Source: Lates calcarifer (Eukaryota > Chordata > Actinopteri > Centropomidae). Taken from it: DNA of 64,000 nt. Shown here one piece after another: positions 14,612 through 25,565 of the stretch (positions within the stretch are counted from its first letter, which is position 1; every line of letters starts with the position of its first letter). The translations under genes were made by a program, and so were the position numbers. The stretch lies in contig NC_066838.1 in assembly GCF_001640805.2 (NCBI RefSeq), positions 24,491,142-24,555,141 of the forward strand, given 5' to 3'. The notes under the pieces were generated by a model that was given only the letters and a program-made list of their open reading frames with translations, ran no database searches and was not told the origin of the DNA.

Positions 14612-15844
14612 GGCTTAATACAGAAGTAATTTCGTCCACCCCCACCTTGTCTGTCATCCTAGCCTTCCAAGCCGGGGGCGTATTCTTCATTGTGCACACA
14701 CACACACATTCACACACGCACGCACTCACATGGCATGGAAACACTGCTCAGCCTAAAGGCTTTGTGGTTGCCTAGCTGCCCACCTACTCACCTGTACCCA
14801 CCCATCTTCACCTGTTTAGATGCTTAAGACCAAAATAGACCTGAAAGTAATTGCGTCGGGTAATATGCAGCCTCGAGTGGCTGTTCGTACTTGTAGAATA
14901 GTATCCGTGGGCGGTTCAGTGAGGGTTTGGTGGTGTCAATCTATCACGGTGCCCACTCACCTTGGACACATGTGCAGAAGAGCAGCAGTTGCGTGGGTAA
15001 AGTCATTCACCTGAACAATATTTGGGCCCGGGATCCTGCCCAAGCTTGATCTGCGGCGACCATCTTTTGTCTCTGTCTCAACTTTCCCACTTAGACTTAC
15101 ATCACCGCCGGCCCTTTGGCTGAAACAAAGGCAATCAAGAAAGTTAAATGAAGCCAAGAACCAGGTTTACCGAGAGGGCAAAAGCGTTTTTAGCTTTTCT
15201 GAACACCCACTCACAAAGGCGGGGTGAAAAACATGCCGCCCTAGAGAGGTTAAGACGCTTCCCTCTCCTTTACAGGCGTTCATGTCATCAGTTGACCTGT
15301 TGCCCGTTCTGAGGACTAGGGAAATTTTTTTGTTAAACTCTTAACACAGATACTTCAGGGATAACGTCAAGGAGAAATGGTAAAGGCCCCCCCCCTCAAA
15401 AAAAAACCCTTAAACAGTTTTTTTCAGACGGCAAAATATTGGAAGTGATGAGATTTGTGGCCCCACAAAGTCAGCAATGAGAGCCCATTCTCAAGTCAAA
15501 TATTGTCAGAAATAACCACAACAATGAACACTGAAGGAATCCTAACCTAAAAACAATCTAAGCTAATGTTAGCGGCTGCTCAGCTAACAGCCCGCAGCCC
15601 CTTACTGACGTCCCCTGTCCACAGAAGAGCGCCGGAAAAACAGCGTGAATTTTTACTTTATTCTGTGTTTTTTTTCCAGTTTTAATCATCAGGTCTGTTT
15701 GTTTTGGAAAACACTGATAATGTGATCCTGTATGTATACATTATATATATATTTCTGTTTGATAAATCCTCTTTTTTTAAATATTGTTTATTTGTTAACC
15801 CCTATCCGTCTTTCTCTCTCCCCCTCTGTTATTGCCTTCCTCAG

Positions 15845-15994
15845 CTCTTGGAGTATGTTGGCAAAGGAAAGAGCATCATGGACGTTGGTTTGGCCCAGGC
15901 CCGTCAGCCACTCACCACCCGCTGCCACTATTATGAAGTGGAGATCGTTGATGCTGGGGAGAAGTGCTACATCGCCCTGGGCCTGGCGAGAAGG
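15845..15994 (+). CDS. spryd3: SPRYD3 coding exon: start of second SPRY domain
   Basis: This 150-nt exon (50 codons, phase 0 at both ends) runs from a TCAG acceptor after a pyrimidine-rich stretch to an AGG|GTGAGC donor. It encodes LLEYVGKGKS at its start, then the core strands DVGLAQAR, HYYEVEIVD and CYIALGLARR. In SPRYD3 this is the opening of the second SPRY (B30.2-like) domain, a beta-sandwich protein-interaction fold. SPRYD3 has two SPRY domains and no well-established biochemical role, so I claim only a likely binding function. Identity to the mammalian protein looks high across the exon, with the differences I see mostly conservative. The assignment rests on residue-level recognition over 50 codons and on the in-phase exons that follow. 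Confidence 0.93.
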
Positions 15995-18095
15995 GTGAGC
16001 TCTCAAAGAAAAGAACAACTTTTGACAACTTCATCACGCACCTACACTCAGCAGAGAAGCATTTTTTTCTTTTTCATTTGGCCCCTTCCCCCCATTTTTC
16101 CACACTGTCATATATTAGGCAGTCTTGCACAATGAGCCCAAGGGATGTGGAGCGCATGAATAAACCTCCCATGGGCTAATTCTTGCAGTTTGCTTTCTTA
16201 TACTCGCCGTAGTTCAGCAAGTGGTTGCGTTAACAACATACTGATGGAAAACTTTGACAAGAAAAACCTGAATTGGGGGGGGGAGCAGACAGGTAATTAG
16301 CTTGTGCAAAATGTTCCTCAAACACTGACTCTGGAATGTTGATGAAGAGCAGCAGCACTCCTGTCCTTTTTAAATGTAGGTAGGTTTCCCCACTTACATA
16401 ACGGGGTGACAGATTACAGGAAAAACCTGAAAAACGAGTGTAGAAACAGGATGACAGTGCCTCCATCTGTAGGGAACAAGAGATCACTGAATGGTTTGAG
16501 TTTGAAAATGATGTAAATCAGCTGCAGCTGTGGGAGATTTTGGAGCGACGTGTTCGACACCGCTCTCCACAACCATTGTTAAACCTCCAAATGAGGAAAT
16601 ATCTTTAGGAAAAACGCTGCTCCGTCCCTCCACTAGAGTTCAGTGACTTGAAAAATGCAGTGGAGCTGATGTGGCGGCTCATCGTGGACAAACACCTTAC
16701 CAAGACACTTTATGCTGGTTTTTCCTTTAATTTGTCACCCGGTTGTCACCCGCAAATCACAAAGCATGAAGAAAACACGAGTGGCTGCACCAGTAAAGCC
16801 CTTTTAGTGGGTACAGACTGTGTAAAATAGAGTCTAGTAGTAGTAAACAGCTGCACTGTCATAAGCTTTATTTTCTTTCCCATTATCCAGCAGCTTAGCC
16901 ATTCTCTTTGGATCTAATGGCCTACTTTGGGTACATGAAACACTTCCAAGAGGAAAATACAATTAGAAAAATGTTAACACCTCTCATTTGAGCCCTCATT
17001 TCTTTTTCCAAAGAATGCACATACGGTTCCCATTTCAGCATTTCAGCACTGCAGCTCTGCGAGTGACTGTTAACCATGCTGACCTTCTTTGAGGAAAAAA
17101 GAAAAAACAGACAAACCTGTAGATGTTTGGATACTGACTGAGAATGATGCCAAGAGTTAATAAAATAGGATTTAATGTTTCAGTACACAGCTGCCAGGAT
17201 GTTAAGTATGAGCAGTAATAGTTCAGGATTTTGCACCAGTTACAGTAGAGCTGTAAGCTTACAAGGGCAGGGTTAAACTTGTATAAATGTCTGCTTTCTG
17301 ACAGATGGATTCTCTCATAAAACCTATTTGCATTACAGTTTTACCTAATATTATTCTTCTGACTCAGGAACTATGTCTTCGACAGCATGGGTTCATGATT
17401 TGTGAGTCTTTTTACACCCTGTAAGTTTAGCCTCGAAAGTGTTATGAATGTGAAATATTAGTGACTGCCAAAGCCAAGGCCTGTGGAGAGCTGCCAGCAC
17501 TGTCTCTCCCAGGGTCAAAACTCCTGCTCCTTTTAATAACAAAAATAAATAATGAAACTTGTTCAACATCTTTCAAGGTCTCAGAGGTAATTTATATAAA
17601 ACGGGAACGCAGAGGGATGCACAGGTCGCTGAATGACATGAAGACAAAGAGAGCTATAGATGCAGACAGAGAGGAGCGGCTGAGCAAGAGAAACACACTC
17701 AGACAGTATATATTTGCCCTACTTACAGGTTTCCATCCAAGTAATGTCATTTAAGAATGCTGCTGTGGATGGTCTTGCTAGGGTTGTTGGCTTTTGCAAA
17801 TTCGTTGACGTCTACAGTGAGACAATAAGAAATGATAAATCAGTTACGCTGCTAGCATTACTTTGCAATGTTTGTCCATTTATCAAAAGAGGGAGTATTT
17901 GTGGAAACTGCCTCTAAGCTTCAGGCCTCTCACAGCAACAAGCAGACCTGTAACCTCAGCACTCTGTACAGTGGGATAAGCCAAAGTCAAACAAAGTCAA
18001 CCCCCCAGCTGGTTAACTGTTTGTGTGGCTGCTGAAACTGACTGATACAACAAACTATATTTACTGCCTGCCCACACAGATATTATACCAAAATT

Positions 18096-18100
<5 letters not shown>

Positions 18101-18146
<46 letters not shown>
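18101..18146. repeat. (TA)n microsatellite
   Basis: About 46 bases of uninterrupted TA dinucleotides, ending in a short CA run (18147-18154). It is self-complementary and can extrude as a cruciform. Confidence 0.95.
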
Positions 18147-18154
<8 letters not shown>

Positions 18155-18559
18155 ATGTGCGATCAGAATGTTCTGAGACTGTTCTTGCTGCGAACGAATC
18201 GAGCGTGGGATGGCAATGCACATGCAGCAGGTTCGAGTAGAAACCTTACTGAGTCTGTTTTCCACCTTTCACCGTGGCAATTTCGTGATTTCAGCATTGA
18301 TGACCCAACCTTCATGTTTAGGGTCATCACCGGTTGGCGAGAGTTGAGAAGAAGTTGAGTCGGTCAGGAACTTGATCAAGAACATGCTCTTTGTTTCCTT
18401 CAGCGCCTTTGTGCACCATTAATTCATGCCCCTAGAGTCAGACTGCTCTCCTGCACCGTTCTGAGGCATTTCAGTTTGACTTTAAAGCCTTTAAATCACA
18501 TTATACTCCAAGTTATCCTCCACAGATCAGTCACAACTCAAGATGAAGCAAATAACATT

Positions 18560-19185
18560 GATCATTTCGTTAGAATCCAATGTTCTGCTAGGAGACCTTG
18601 GGTTCTGGCATTCATCTGGATGTTACTTTGACTCGTACCACCCACCTAAACATTGCTGCAGACCAAGCACACCCCCCACAGCGACAGCACTCTCCAATGG
18701 CAGCACAGTGCTTCCACTACACCACAAAAACTGCTCAGAAATGTCTTGAGGTCCACGAGACAGAGCCCAAGGCGTTGACCTGACCTCCAAACTCCCTAAA
18801 TCCCAAACTGATCCAGCATCTGCCATGGACACTGGACCTTCGGCAGTGTCCTGCGGTGTCTGGCACTGGGATATTGGCAGTGGATACTTTGGGTCTTGTG
18901 GGTTGTGGGATGGGCCTCCATGGATCTGGCTTGTTCCGGATCATCCCACAAATGCTGGATCAGGTTGGGATCTGGGGAGTTTGGAGGTCAGGAGACATTT
19001 TTGAACAGTTTTTGTGATGTGGTGGGAGCATTGTCTGGCTGGGTGAGGCCCCTGCCATTGGGGAGTGCTGTTGCCATGAGGGGTGTGCTTGGTCTACAAC
19101 AATGCTTAGGTGGGTCAACATCCAGATGAATGAAGGACAAAAGGTTTCCCGGCAGAACATTGGATTGTAACGAAATTATCAGCTA
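18560..19185. mobile_element. Palindromic element of two inverted Tc1-like transposase fragments
   Basis: The left arm (about 18560-18835) read on plus and the right arm (about 18890-19185) read on minus carry the same sequence. Both contain ATTTCGTTA then AATCCAATGTTCTGC at the outer edge, then CATTCATCTGGATGTTAC or its variant, then AGACCAAGCACACCCC. Translated, each arm resembles the part of a Tc1-like transposase just before and around the second catalytic Asp, followed by a degenerate PPNS...IQH segment. Both arms are frameshifted, and the left arm is the better preserved. The whole is a foldback about 0.6 kb long, consistent with a non-autonomous derivative or a rearranged pair of insertions. 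Confidence 0.75.
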
Positions 19186-22100
19186 TTCACTTAATCTGTC
19201 AGTGGTTTCAGTGTTATAGGTGATCTATATACATCTGTTATATAGAGACAACTAGAATATCCTCAGATGGAGCTGAACAAACAAAGAAAGAATACATGTG
19301 CGCACATGTTCTCTCAATTAAACACACACAGACGGTGATCCAATGGGTGATAAACAAACCAAGTGGTGATAACTCCAGTCCCATTACCTCCTCAGAGTTC
19401 CCCTGTCCTCTCTTTTTGCACCACTATGTTTCTCTCTGCATCTGTGTTTCATTATAAAGACATTAAGCTTAAGTCCAGGAGAGGTAATAAAGTAGCAAAT
19501 TGGAGGGCTTGGATAATGACTGTTTACTCAACGGCAGTCGGATGCTTCTCTTTCACGTAGCATCCCGTGGTAAGAAAGCAGACCTGAATATAAAAACAAA
19601 TCCACTCATTAATACCCTGCAGACTGCCAGATTATTCCTGTCACTCTCTGTTTGTCTCTTTCTCTCGTTTGTTGTGGTTCCTACTCAGTTTTTCTTACTT
19701 TACAAATCTCATTCTTCCCTTATACCAACTTTCCTCCCATCATAACATTTGCAGTAGACAGTGCTAGAGGTGTGCAGGTCTAGTGAAGGTTATGCCAGTT
19801 GGTGCCACCATTTTGGTGCAGATTGACGTATCTCAATGGCTTTTGGATGGATAAAATAGAGATCCAAAGTGAATCTGGAACTTCCAGGTACTGTTACGCG
19901 AGTAAGAAAACCTCATTTAAAATCCCAGAGATTTGTAACCATGCTAACAGCTAAAAAGCCATAGAACCTAACCCTAACCTAACCCTTTCTCAATAGTATG
20001 TGTCACAAGGCTTGCTTCAGATGTGAAGAAGATGACAGAAGAGGTATTGCAGGATTGCAGCTATTGCAGATATGTCTCTAATTATAGCAGGACAGCGAGA
20101 ACTGAATGCTGTAGAAGTTTCTATACAACTACAAAGTTAAGGAAATGAATGAAGAATACATTGGTCCTTTGTGGACATGGACAAAAACAAGTGTCTGCAA
20201 TGCACATAGTTTTTTTTCTTATGGAAGCTGTAGTGTCTTCTGTTCAAAGTAAATATTGTAAAAAGTAACTGTTGTAGCGGAGCTTTATCTTGAAATATGG
20301 AAATTAAATGACAGGAACATGCTTCATTTTTTCATGAAAGCCGATTAAGAAATGCTAAATTAGAGACTGCGGTGAATCATAGAAGCTAGTGGAACAGAGG
20401 CTAGTGCAGACAAGACGCCGTGACTTTGGCTCCCTATTTGGCTTAGTCATTCATGTACCCCTCAGGATGAAATCTAATCATTTTAGTGATCCCTGGACTT
20501 TTCCTGTAGTGCCAGCAATAGGTCGCATTTCTCCAGTGCCTTTATTTATGGCAAAAAAGACTTCAGAACTAATGACATCGGCCTCATTGCCATGCTAACC
20601 TGTTAGCGATCAGATGGTGTAGCTAAACATTAGCATGTACCTAAGTACAGCCTCACAGAACTCTTTTTCTTGTTTGCATGAACATTTGTTTTCCAATTTC
20701 ACTGTACTTTGTTTTAATTCTGGTCAAAATCCTCATGTTTCCAAAGATGAAATAAATGGAAAGTCGAGGTTCAAGATGTTAAAATCAAATTAGCTGGATT
20801 AAAAAAAAAAAAAAAAAAGTTGAAGTAAATTGTTGAATTCCCCAAGCTACTGTTGCCAGTTTCCTGTCCAGCAGGGAAGTCAGAGGAATTTGTGCTATGT
20901 GATAAGTTTGAATGCTTTTTATGTAACGTAAACGTGTTGTTTTCTGTGTGTGTAATCTCAGATCTGTTTTGACCCCCGCTGTAATTCCTAGACCTGACAT
21001 GACCTCTGGCGTCCTCTCGCATTCCTCTGAAGATAAGGGTGTTCGTGAATGTACAGCATGCATATGCTTGGTAGCACAGTTGTTTTTCATCCGGTACACA
21101 CACCGGTTGCTAGGCAGTGGGACAAAGAGAGATCTTGCCTTAGTTATGAGGTGGAAGAGTGTAGGGGTTAGATGGAAGTGTGTTTGTGCGTAGGGGAGGG
21201 AGGTGGGGTAGTAAGGTAGAAAGTCTGGAGGTAGAAAAATCAAGGGAAGCTATTCAGAATATGAAAAACACAGGAAAAAAAAGCAGGAAAACCCTCATGT
21301 CCTGAAAAACAAACCCCTAAAATCCCACAAAAAAGAGAAAGATCATAACCCTGTGGGATGGTAGGGAAGTGAAGAAGCAGGTAGGGAAGCAGGGTGGAAA
21401 ATGGAAAAGATGGATGAATAGGTGTCATGGCTGTGATGGAGGAGTGAAGGGAGAGATATGTGGTTCAGCAGCTGTCAGTGTCTGAATGAAACAGATGGTT
21501 TTCTCAGTTCACCCTTGACCCTCTATCTCTGATTGAGTGTATTGACTCACTCTCTGTTCAGTTAATGTACAAAAAACACGCTCATAAAACCACACACACA
21601 CACACAAACTAACACAAACAAGAAATAAAACTGCTCAGGAGACTGGAATGGCAGCGTTTCCTCTGTCCTCGTATGCCCCAGGACCGGGTCCTGGGAACAG
21701 CTTTCTTCCTCTTCCTCCTGTGATGCAGCAGACCTACTAACCATTTTTCAGTGCTGCTCCTGTGAACCTGTTTATTCTAACAGGGTCAATTTAGTTATAA
21801 AACAAAGGACCAGTCACTGTGCCAAGGCCTCGGATGTGGAAGCTACAGAGCACACAGGGCCACTGAGCACAACAATAATGTACAGTGTCTTCCTTCGTAT
21901 AACTTCAAATTAGAGCAACATTAAGTCAATTAGTTGATCAGTTGATCTGATTCTGTCAAATAATAAGGTTTTAGTCTTCTTTTAAAGCAAAAATGTAAAC
22001 TATTCTGTATTTTCAGCTTCTCAAGTATGAGAATTTGATGGTTTTCTGTGTCATAAATGGCATTAAACTGAATATCTTTGGGTTTTTAACTGTTGACATT

Positions 22101-22555
22101 TAAAGATATCACTGTGATGTTTCACAATTTTCTGACATTTAATTCACACACCGCTGAATCAATTAAAAGAATATTTGGTGGATTGATTGATAATTAAATA
22201 ATTGTGTCAGCCCTGCTTAAGGTAATAATCCCAGGAACTATCAGTCACAAGAACTCAATTTCTAAAGTCCCTTTAAAACATTCGATTTTGTAAATTGGAC
22301 TAGTAACAGACCAAGAACAACTACGTGGTTTGAGATGTAATTTTTGCTCTTAAGAATCCACCACCAAAGTTATCATGTTCTTGGTAATTTATTATTACAT
22401 GACTGTTGATGACTGAATATATGTTAGTTCAGGGGTGGAAAGAGAGATTGATGATGGCAGTTGGTAGCTAGTGTGGCTCTGGATGGCGAGGTTGGTCCAG
22501 AGACGGACATAATCTCAACGCAGTCTGGATTACTATGCAGTGACAACTGACAACA

Positions 22556-22770
22556 GACAATTGATTCAAATGACTTTGGTGATCCCTGTACTTTTCCTGT
22601 AGCACCACCGGCGAGTAGACATTTATGGTTTTGGTTGAAATTTCAACAATTATTGGATGGATTGTAGTGAAATACAGACATTCATGTTCCCAACAGGATG
22701 AATTGCACCAACTTTCGTGATCTCCTGACTTTTTATCTAGTGTCATCGTCAAGTTAGAATTTCAATTTAT
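22556..22770 (+). repeat. Copy of a diverged dispersed repeat family (family A)
   Basis: This copy has two internal units of about 170 bp, each with a phrase like ACTTTGGTGATCCCTG followed by CTTTTCCTGTAGCACCA or its variant, and between them ACAGACATTCATGTTCCC. Clear relatives occur at about 19795-19900 and 20450-20535 in the same orientation, and at about 25755-25920 and 53325-53535 in the opposite orientation. The consensus resembles a very common teleost interspersed repeat. I cannot assign its class. Confidence 0.65.
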
Positions 22771-23299
22771 CCAATGCTACAAAAAATAAACCTGTCAATG
22801 CTCACTGGTAGATGAACTTTAGTGTTTCTGATTACCTCAGACATATGTTGGCATTTCTCAACAGCAATTTCTTGTTACTTAGCAAAGGTTTGGAAGAGTG
22901 CGGGGGGTTAGCTGACATGTACACCGATTTATTCCGGGAGCTAGTGAGCTAATACTGGCTGATACATTGATATATAGCAGATTTTATCAGTCTAACTCTA
23001 AAGTTGGCAGCCTCACAGAGCCCCTAGCATGGATGTAGACTCTTAGTCTTGTTTTGACAAAGTCTCTCTTAAAATGTCAATAACATTCAGTGAAATTCCT
23101 CTACCAGATCATAATATTGATATTACTAACAAGTGCTTCCTTGCAAGTCTGAATTCCTAGCAGCCTCAAGGTGTGTTTTTGACTGGTCCAGCAATGTAAT
23201 CCTCAGTAGCTCCTAGGCCATTGGATAGTACTACCTTTGATGCAAGTGAGATTTTGGGATGGGGGCTGGAACCTCGCCAGCAGTAATTCAGATATTGTA

Positions 23300-23809
23300 C
23301 CAAACAGTTGTGGTGAAGAGGGAGCTGAGCTAGAAGGCAAAGCTTTTGATTTACCAGTCAATCTACGTCTCAACCTTCACCTGTGGTCACGAGCTTTGGG
23401 TAGTGACCGAAGAACAAGATCGCGGATACAAGTGGCCGAAATAGGTGTTCTCCGTATGATGTCTGGGCTCAACTTTAGAGATAAGGTGAGGAGCACTGAC
23501 TTCTGGAGGGACCAAAGAATAGAGCCGTCGAAAGGAGCCAGTTGAGGTGGTTCGAGCATTTGATCAAGATGCCTCCTGGGCGCCCTACTTTTACAGGTTT
23601 TCCAGGCATGTCCAACTGGGAGGAGATCTTGGGGTAGACCCAGAACTCTCTGGCGGGATTATAAACCTCATTTGGCCTGGGGACGCCATTGGGATCTCCC
23701 TAGAGGAGCTGGAAAACATTTCTAGGGAGAGGGATGTCTGGAATGCCCTGGTTAGCCTGTTGCTACCATGACCTGACCCTGGTTAAGCCCAGCAAAATGG
23801 ATGGATGGG
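23300..23809 (+). mobile_element. 5'-truncated LINE (non-LTR retrotransposon) 3' fragment
   Basis: The plus strand translates, over at least two frames, to the C-terminal part of a fish non-LTR retrotransposon polyprotein: LRLNLHLWSRALGSDRRTRS, then AEIGVLRMMSGLNFRDKVRS, then a segment with MPPGRPT, then a stretch around LEELENISRERDVWNAL. It ends in a GGATGGATGG simple tail (23800-23810), as expected for LINE 3' ends. The catalytic reverse-transcriptase core is absent, so this is a typical dead 5'-truncated insertion. The clade (L2/CR1-like, RTE-like or other) cannot be settled here. Confidence 0.8.
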
Positions 23810-25332
23810 TTGGAACCCCGGCTTTAATCTTTTAATCACAATCGGATCTAGATTTCTGCATTTCAAAGGCAGTCAGTCAGTTAATACCTGGTTTACAACC
23901 TTAAGATGTTCATTAAGGACATATTTAAATGTATGTATAAAGTAATGAGTACACTGCTAAGCTGCCACTCATTCAACAACAGAACAAACTCAGTAGTGTA
24001 TCAGTTTTATCTGTTTGTATCGAGCAAGCACTTGCTTATACACTTGCATCCGTAAAAAGTGATGGACATGCCCAAACACATAACGCACAGAAGGGCTGTT
24101 GTTCTCCTCTCTCCAGTCAGATCTTCAGCTAATGTCAGACGGTTGCTGTTATCGTGTGGGGAGCTAGAGGTTTTAGCCCGATGACACAAGGTTATACAAA
24201 CAGACCTGCATTAGTTCCCTACACAGTGTCTGCCCAACCCCTATAGGTGAAGTTGTGTGGGCACGTACAAACAGAAACGCACTACTTTCCCTCCTTACAA
24301 AACTGTACCTTCAGAACACACACACACACACACCCATTCACTCACATCCGTAGTAATGCATGGCTTAGGTTATATTTTTAGACAGATCTGCGATATGTCA
24401 GTTTGATAGCTGCAGTAGATGATGGGTATCTGCTTCCACATGGTTTTCCTCTCGGCCCGCACCTTTCCGCTTGGTATTCTTTTAGACTTGTTTACTCTGC
24501 CACAGTGTGGAAATGCTGGCTGCTCTGATGACACCGGTGTGGCAGCTGTGGATCTGATATTGCAGGCCTTTGCTCTGCTATGCTGTGGACACAACGCCAG
24601 TATTTGTTGTTTTTAGAAGCAGCTTGCATTTCACCGATGGCTTCTGCAGGCCAGCGGGGGGTATTGACCGTGTTTCGAAAGCGTTCGTGAGAGCGGACCA
24701 GCTGGCTAACACGGTGTTCTCACTCTGAAATGCATTCCATCATATGTTGATAGAGAAGTTTAGGTGTGATTTAGTGGCGCCACCACCGATTGAAAAACAA
24801 AAATCACAGCAGCTGTTGTAATTTCCAAACCACAATAGGTTGGAATGTTTCTTTTATCAGAGGTAAGCTGTTCCAAGTCCCACAGAACAAATCTTATTAC
24901 TATCTTATTTTTACACTGTCAGATTGTTTTTTCTTTGGTACAGAGACATCCATTATTAATACTGACTACTTGGCAAAGTGTGTTTATCTTCAACGTGGGT
25001 TGTTATTAAACAGCAAATTGGATTGCCCCACAGAACTTTCAGGTGTAGCAACCACAGTATGTCAGATTAATTTGAAGACTGTTCAGTGACGTCTGTTAAA
25101 ACAAGAATATCGTAAAAGGAGTCTTACATATACAGTTTATGGCAACATGCATGATATTGTGGTGGAGACTGAAGCTTACAGCAACATGGCACAGTCAAAG
25201 TCAGCATCCTCACCACTTACTGATCTGTGTAGAAAACTTGGACATGTAGAAACGTTTGGCTGCTTAATTTCCCCACTTGTTTGTATTTTCAAACATATGT
25301 CTGTGTGGGTTCTCAGTCATCCAGGTCACGGT

Positions 25333-25565
25333 AGTCTTAAGTGCTAGAGTTGAAGGCTACTGACCTTCTTTTAGGTTCTTTGAAGACGTTTCACCTCTCA
25401 TCTGAAAAGTTTCTTCAGTTCTGAAAGTTGAATGGGGAGTCCCAGGTATTTCACCTTTGGTTGTTGTCCTGAGAGTCAACTGAAGAAGCCTTCCAGATGA
25501 GAGGTGACTCATCTTAAACGAACCTAAAATGAGTCCAGTTACCTTTGATTCTAGCACTTAAGACT
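25333..25565. repeat. Palindromic MITE-like element
   Basis: The two ends are inverted copies: AGTCTTAAGTGCTAGA opens the element and TCTAGCACTTAAGACT closes it. The inner parts also pair, with TTTTAGGTTCTTTGAAGA and ACCTCTCATCTG on the left against their complements on the right, leaving a loop of about 60 bases near 25420-25480. At about 233 bp with no coding capacity it fits a miniature inverted-repeat element of a type frequent in teleosts. Confidence 0.78.

Larger units (their letters stand above)
1..15844. other. Non-coding stretch before the first visible SPRYD3 exon
   Basis: I find no exon here that matches the N-terminal half of SPRYD3 or any other protein I recognise. It is most simply a long SPRYD3 intron, possibly including upstream flank if the gene is organised differently from the mammalian one. 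It holds a polypyrimidine tract (about 1945-2700), a SINE/L2-like tail (about 5605-5672), a decayed Tc1-like element (about 7790-8545), a GA-rich run near 12990-13018, CA microsatellites (14559-14609 and around 14694-14716) and many short chance frames. The scan was by eye, so a small exon could have been missed. Confidence 0.6.

Noticed and set aside
14442..14744. 100-codon minus-strand Cys/Val-rich frame
   Set aside because: It is a translation of the CA/GT microsatellites.
19968..19987. Telomere-like CCTAACCCTAACCTAACCCT
   Set aside because: Only about three degenerate units. This length is common by chance in fish spacers and is not evidence of an interstitial telomere.
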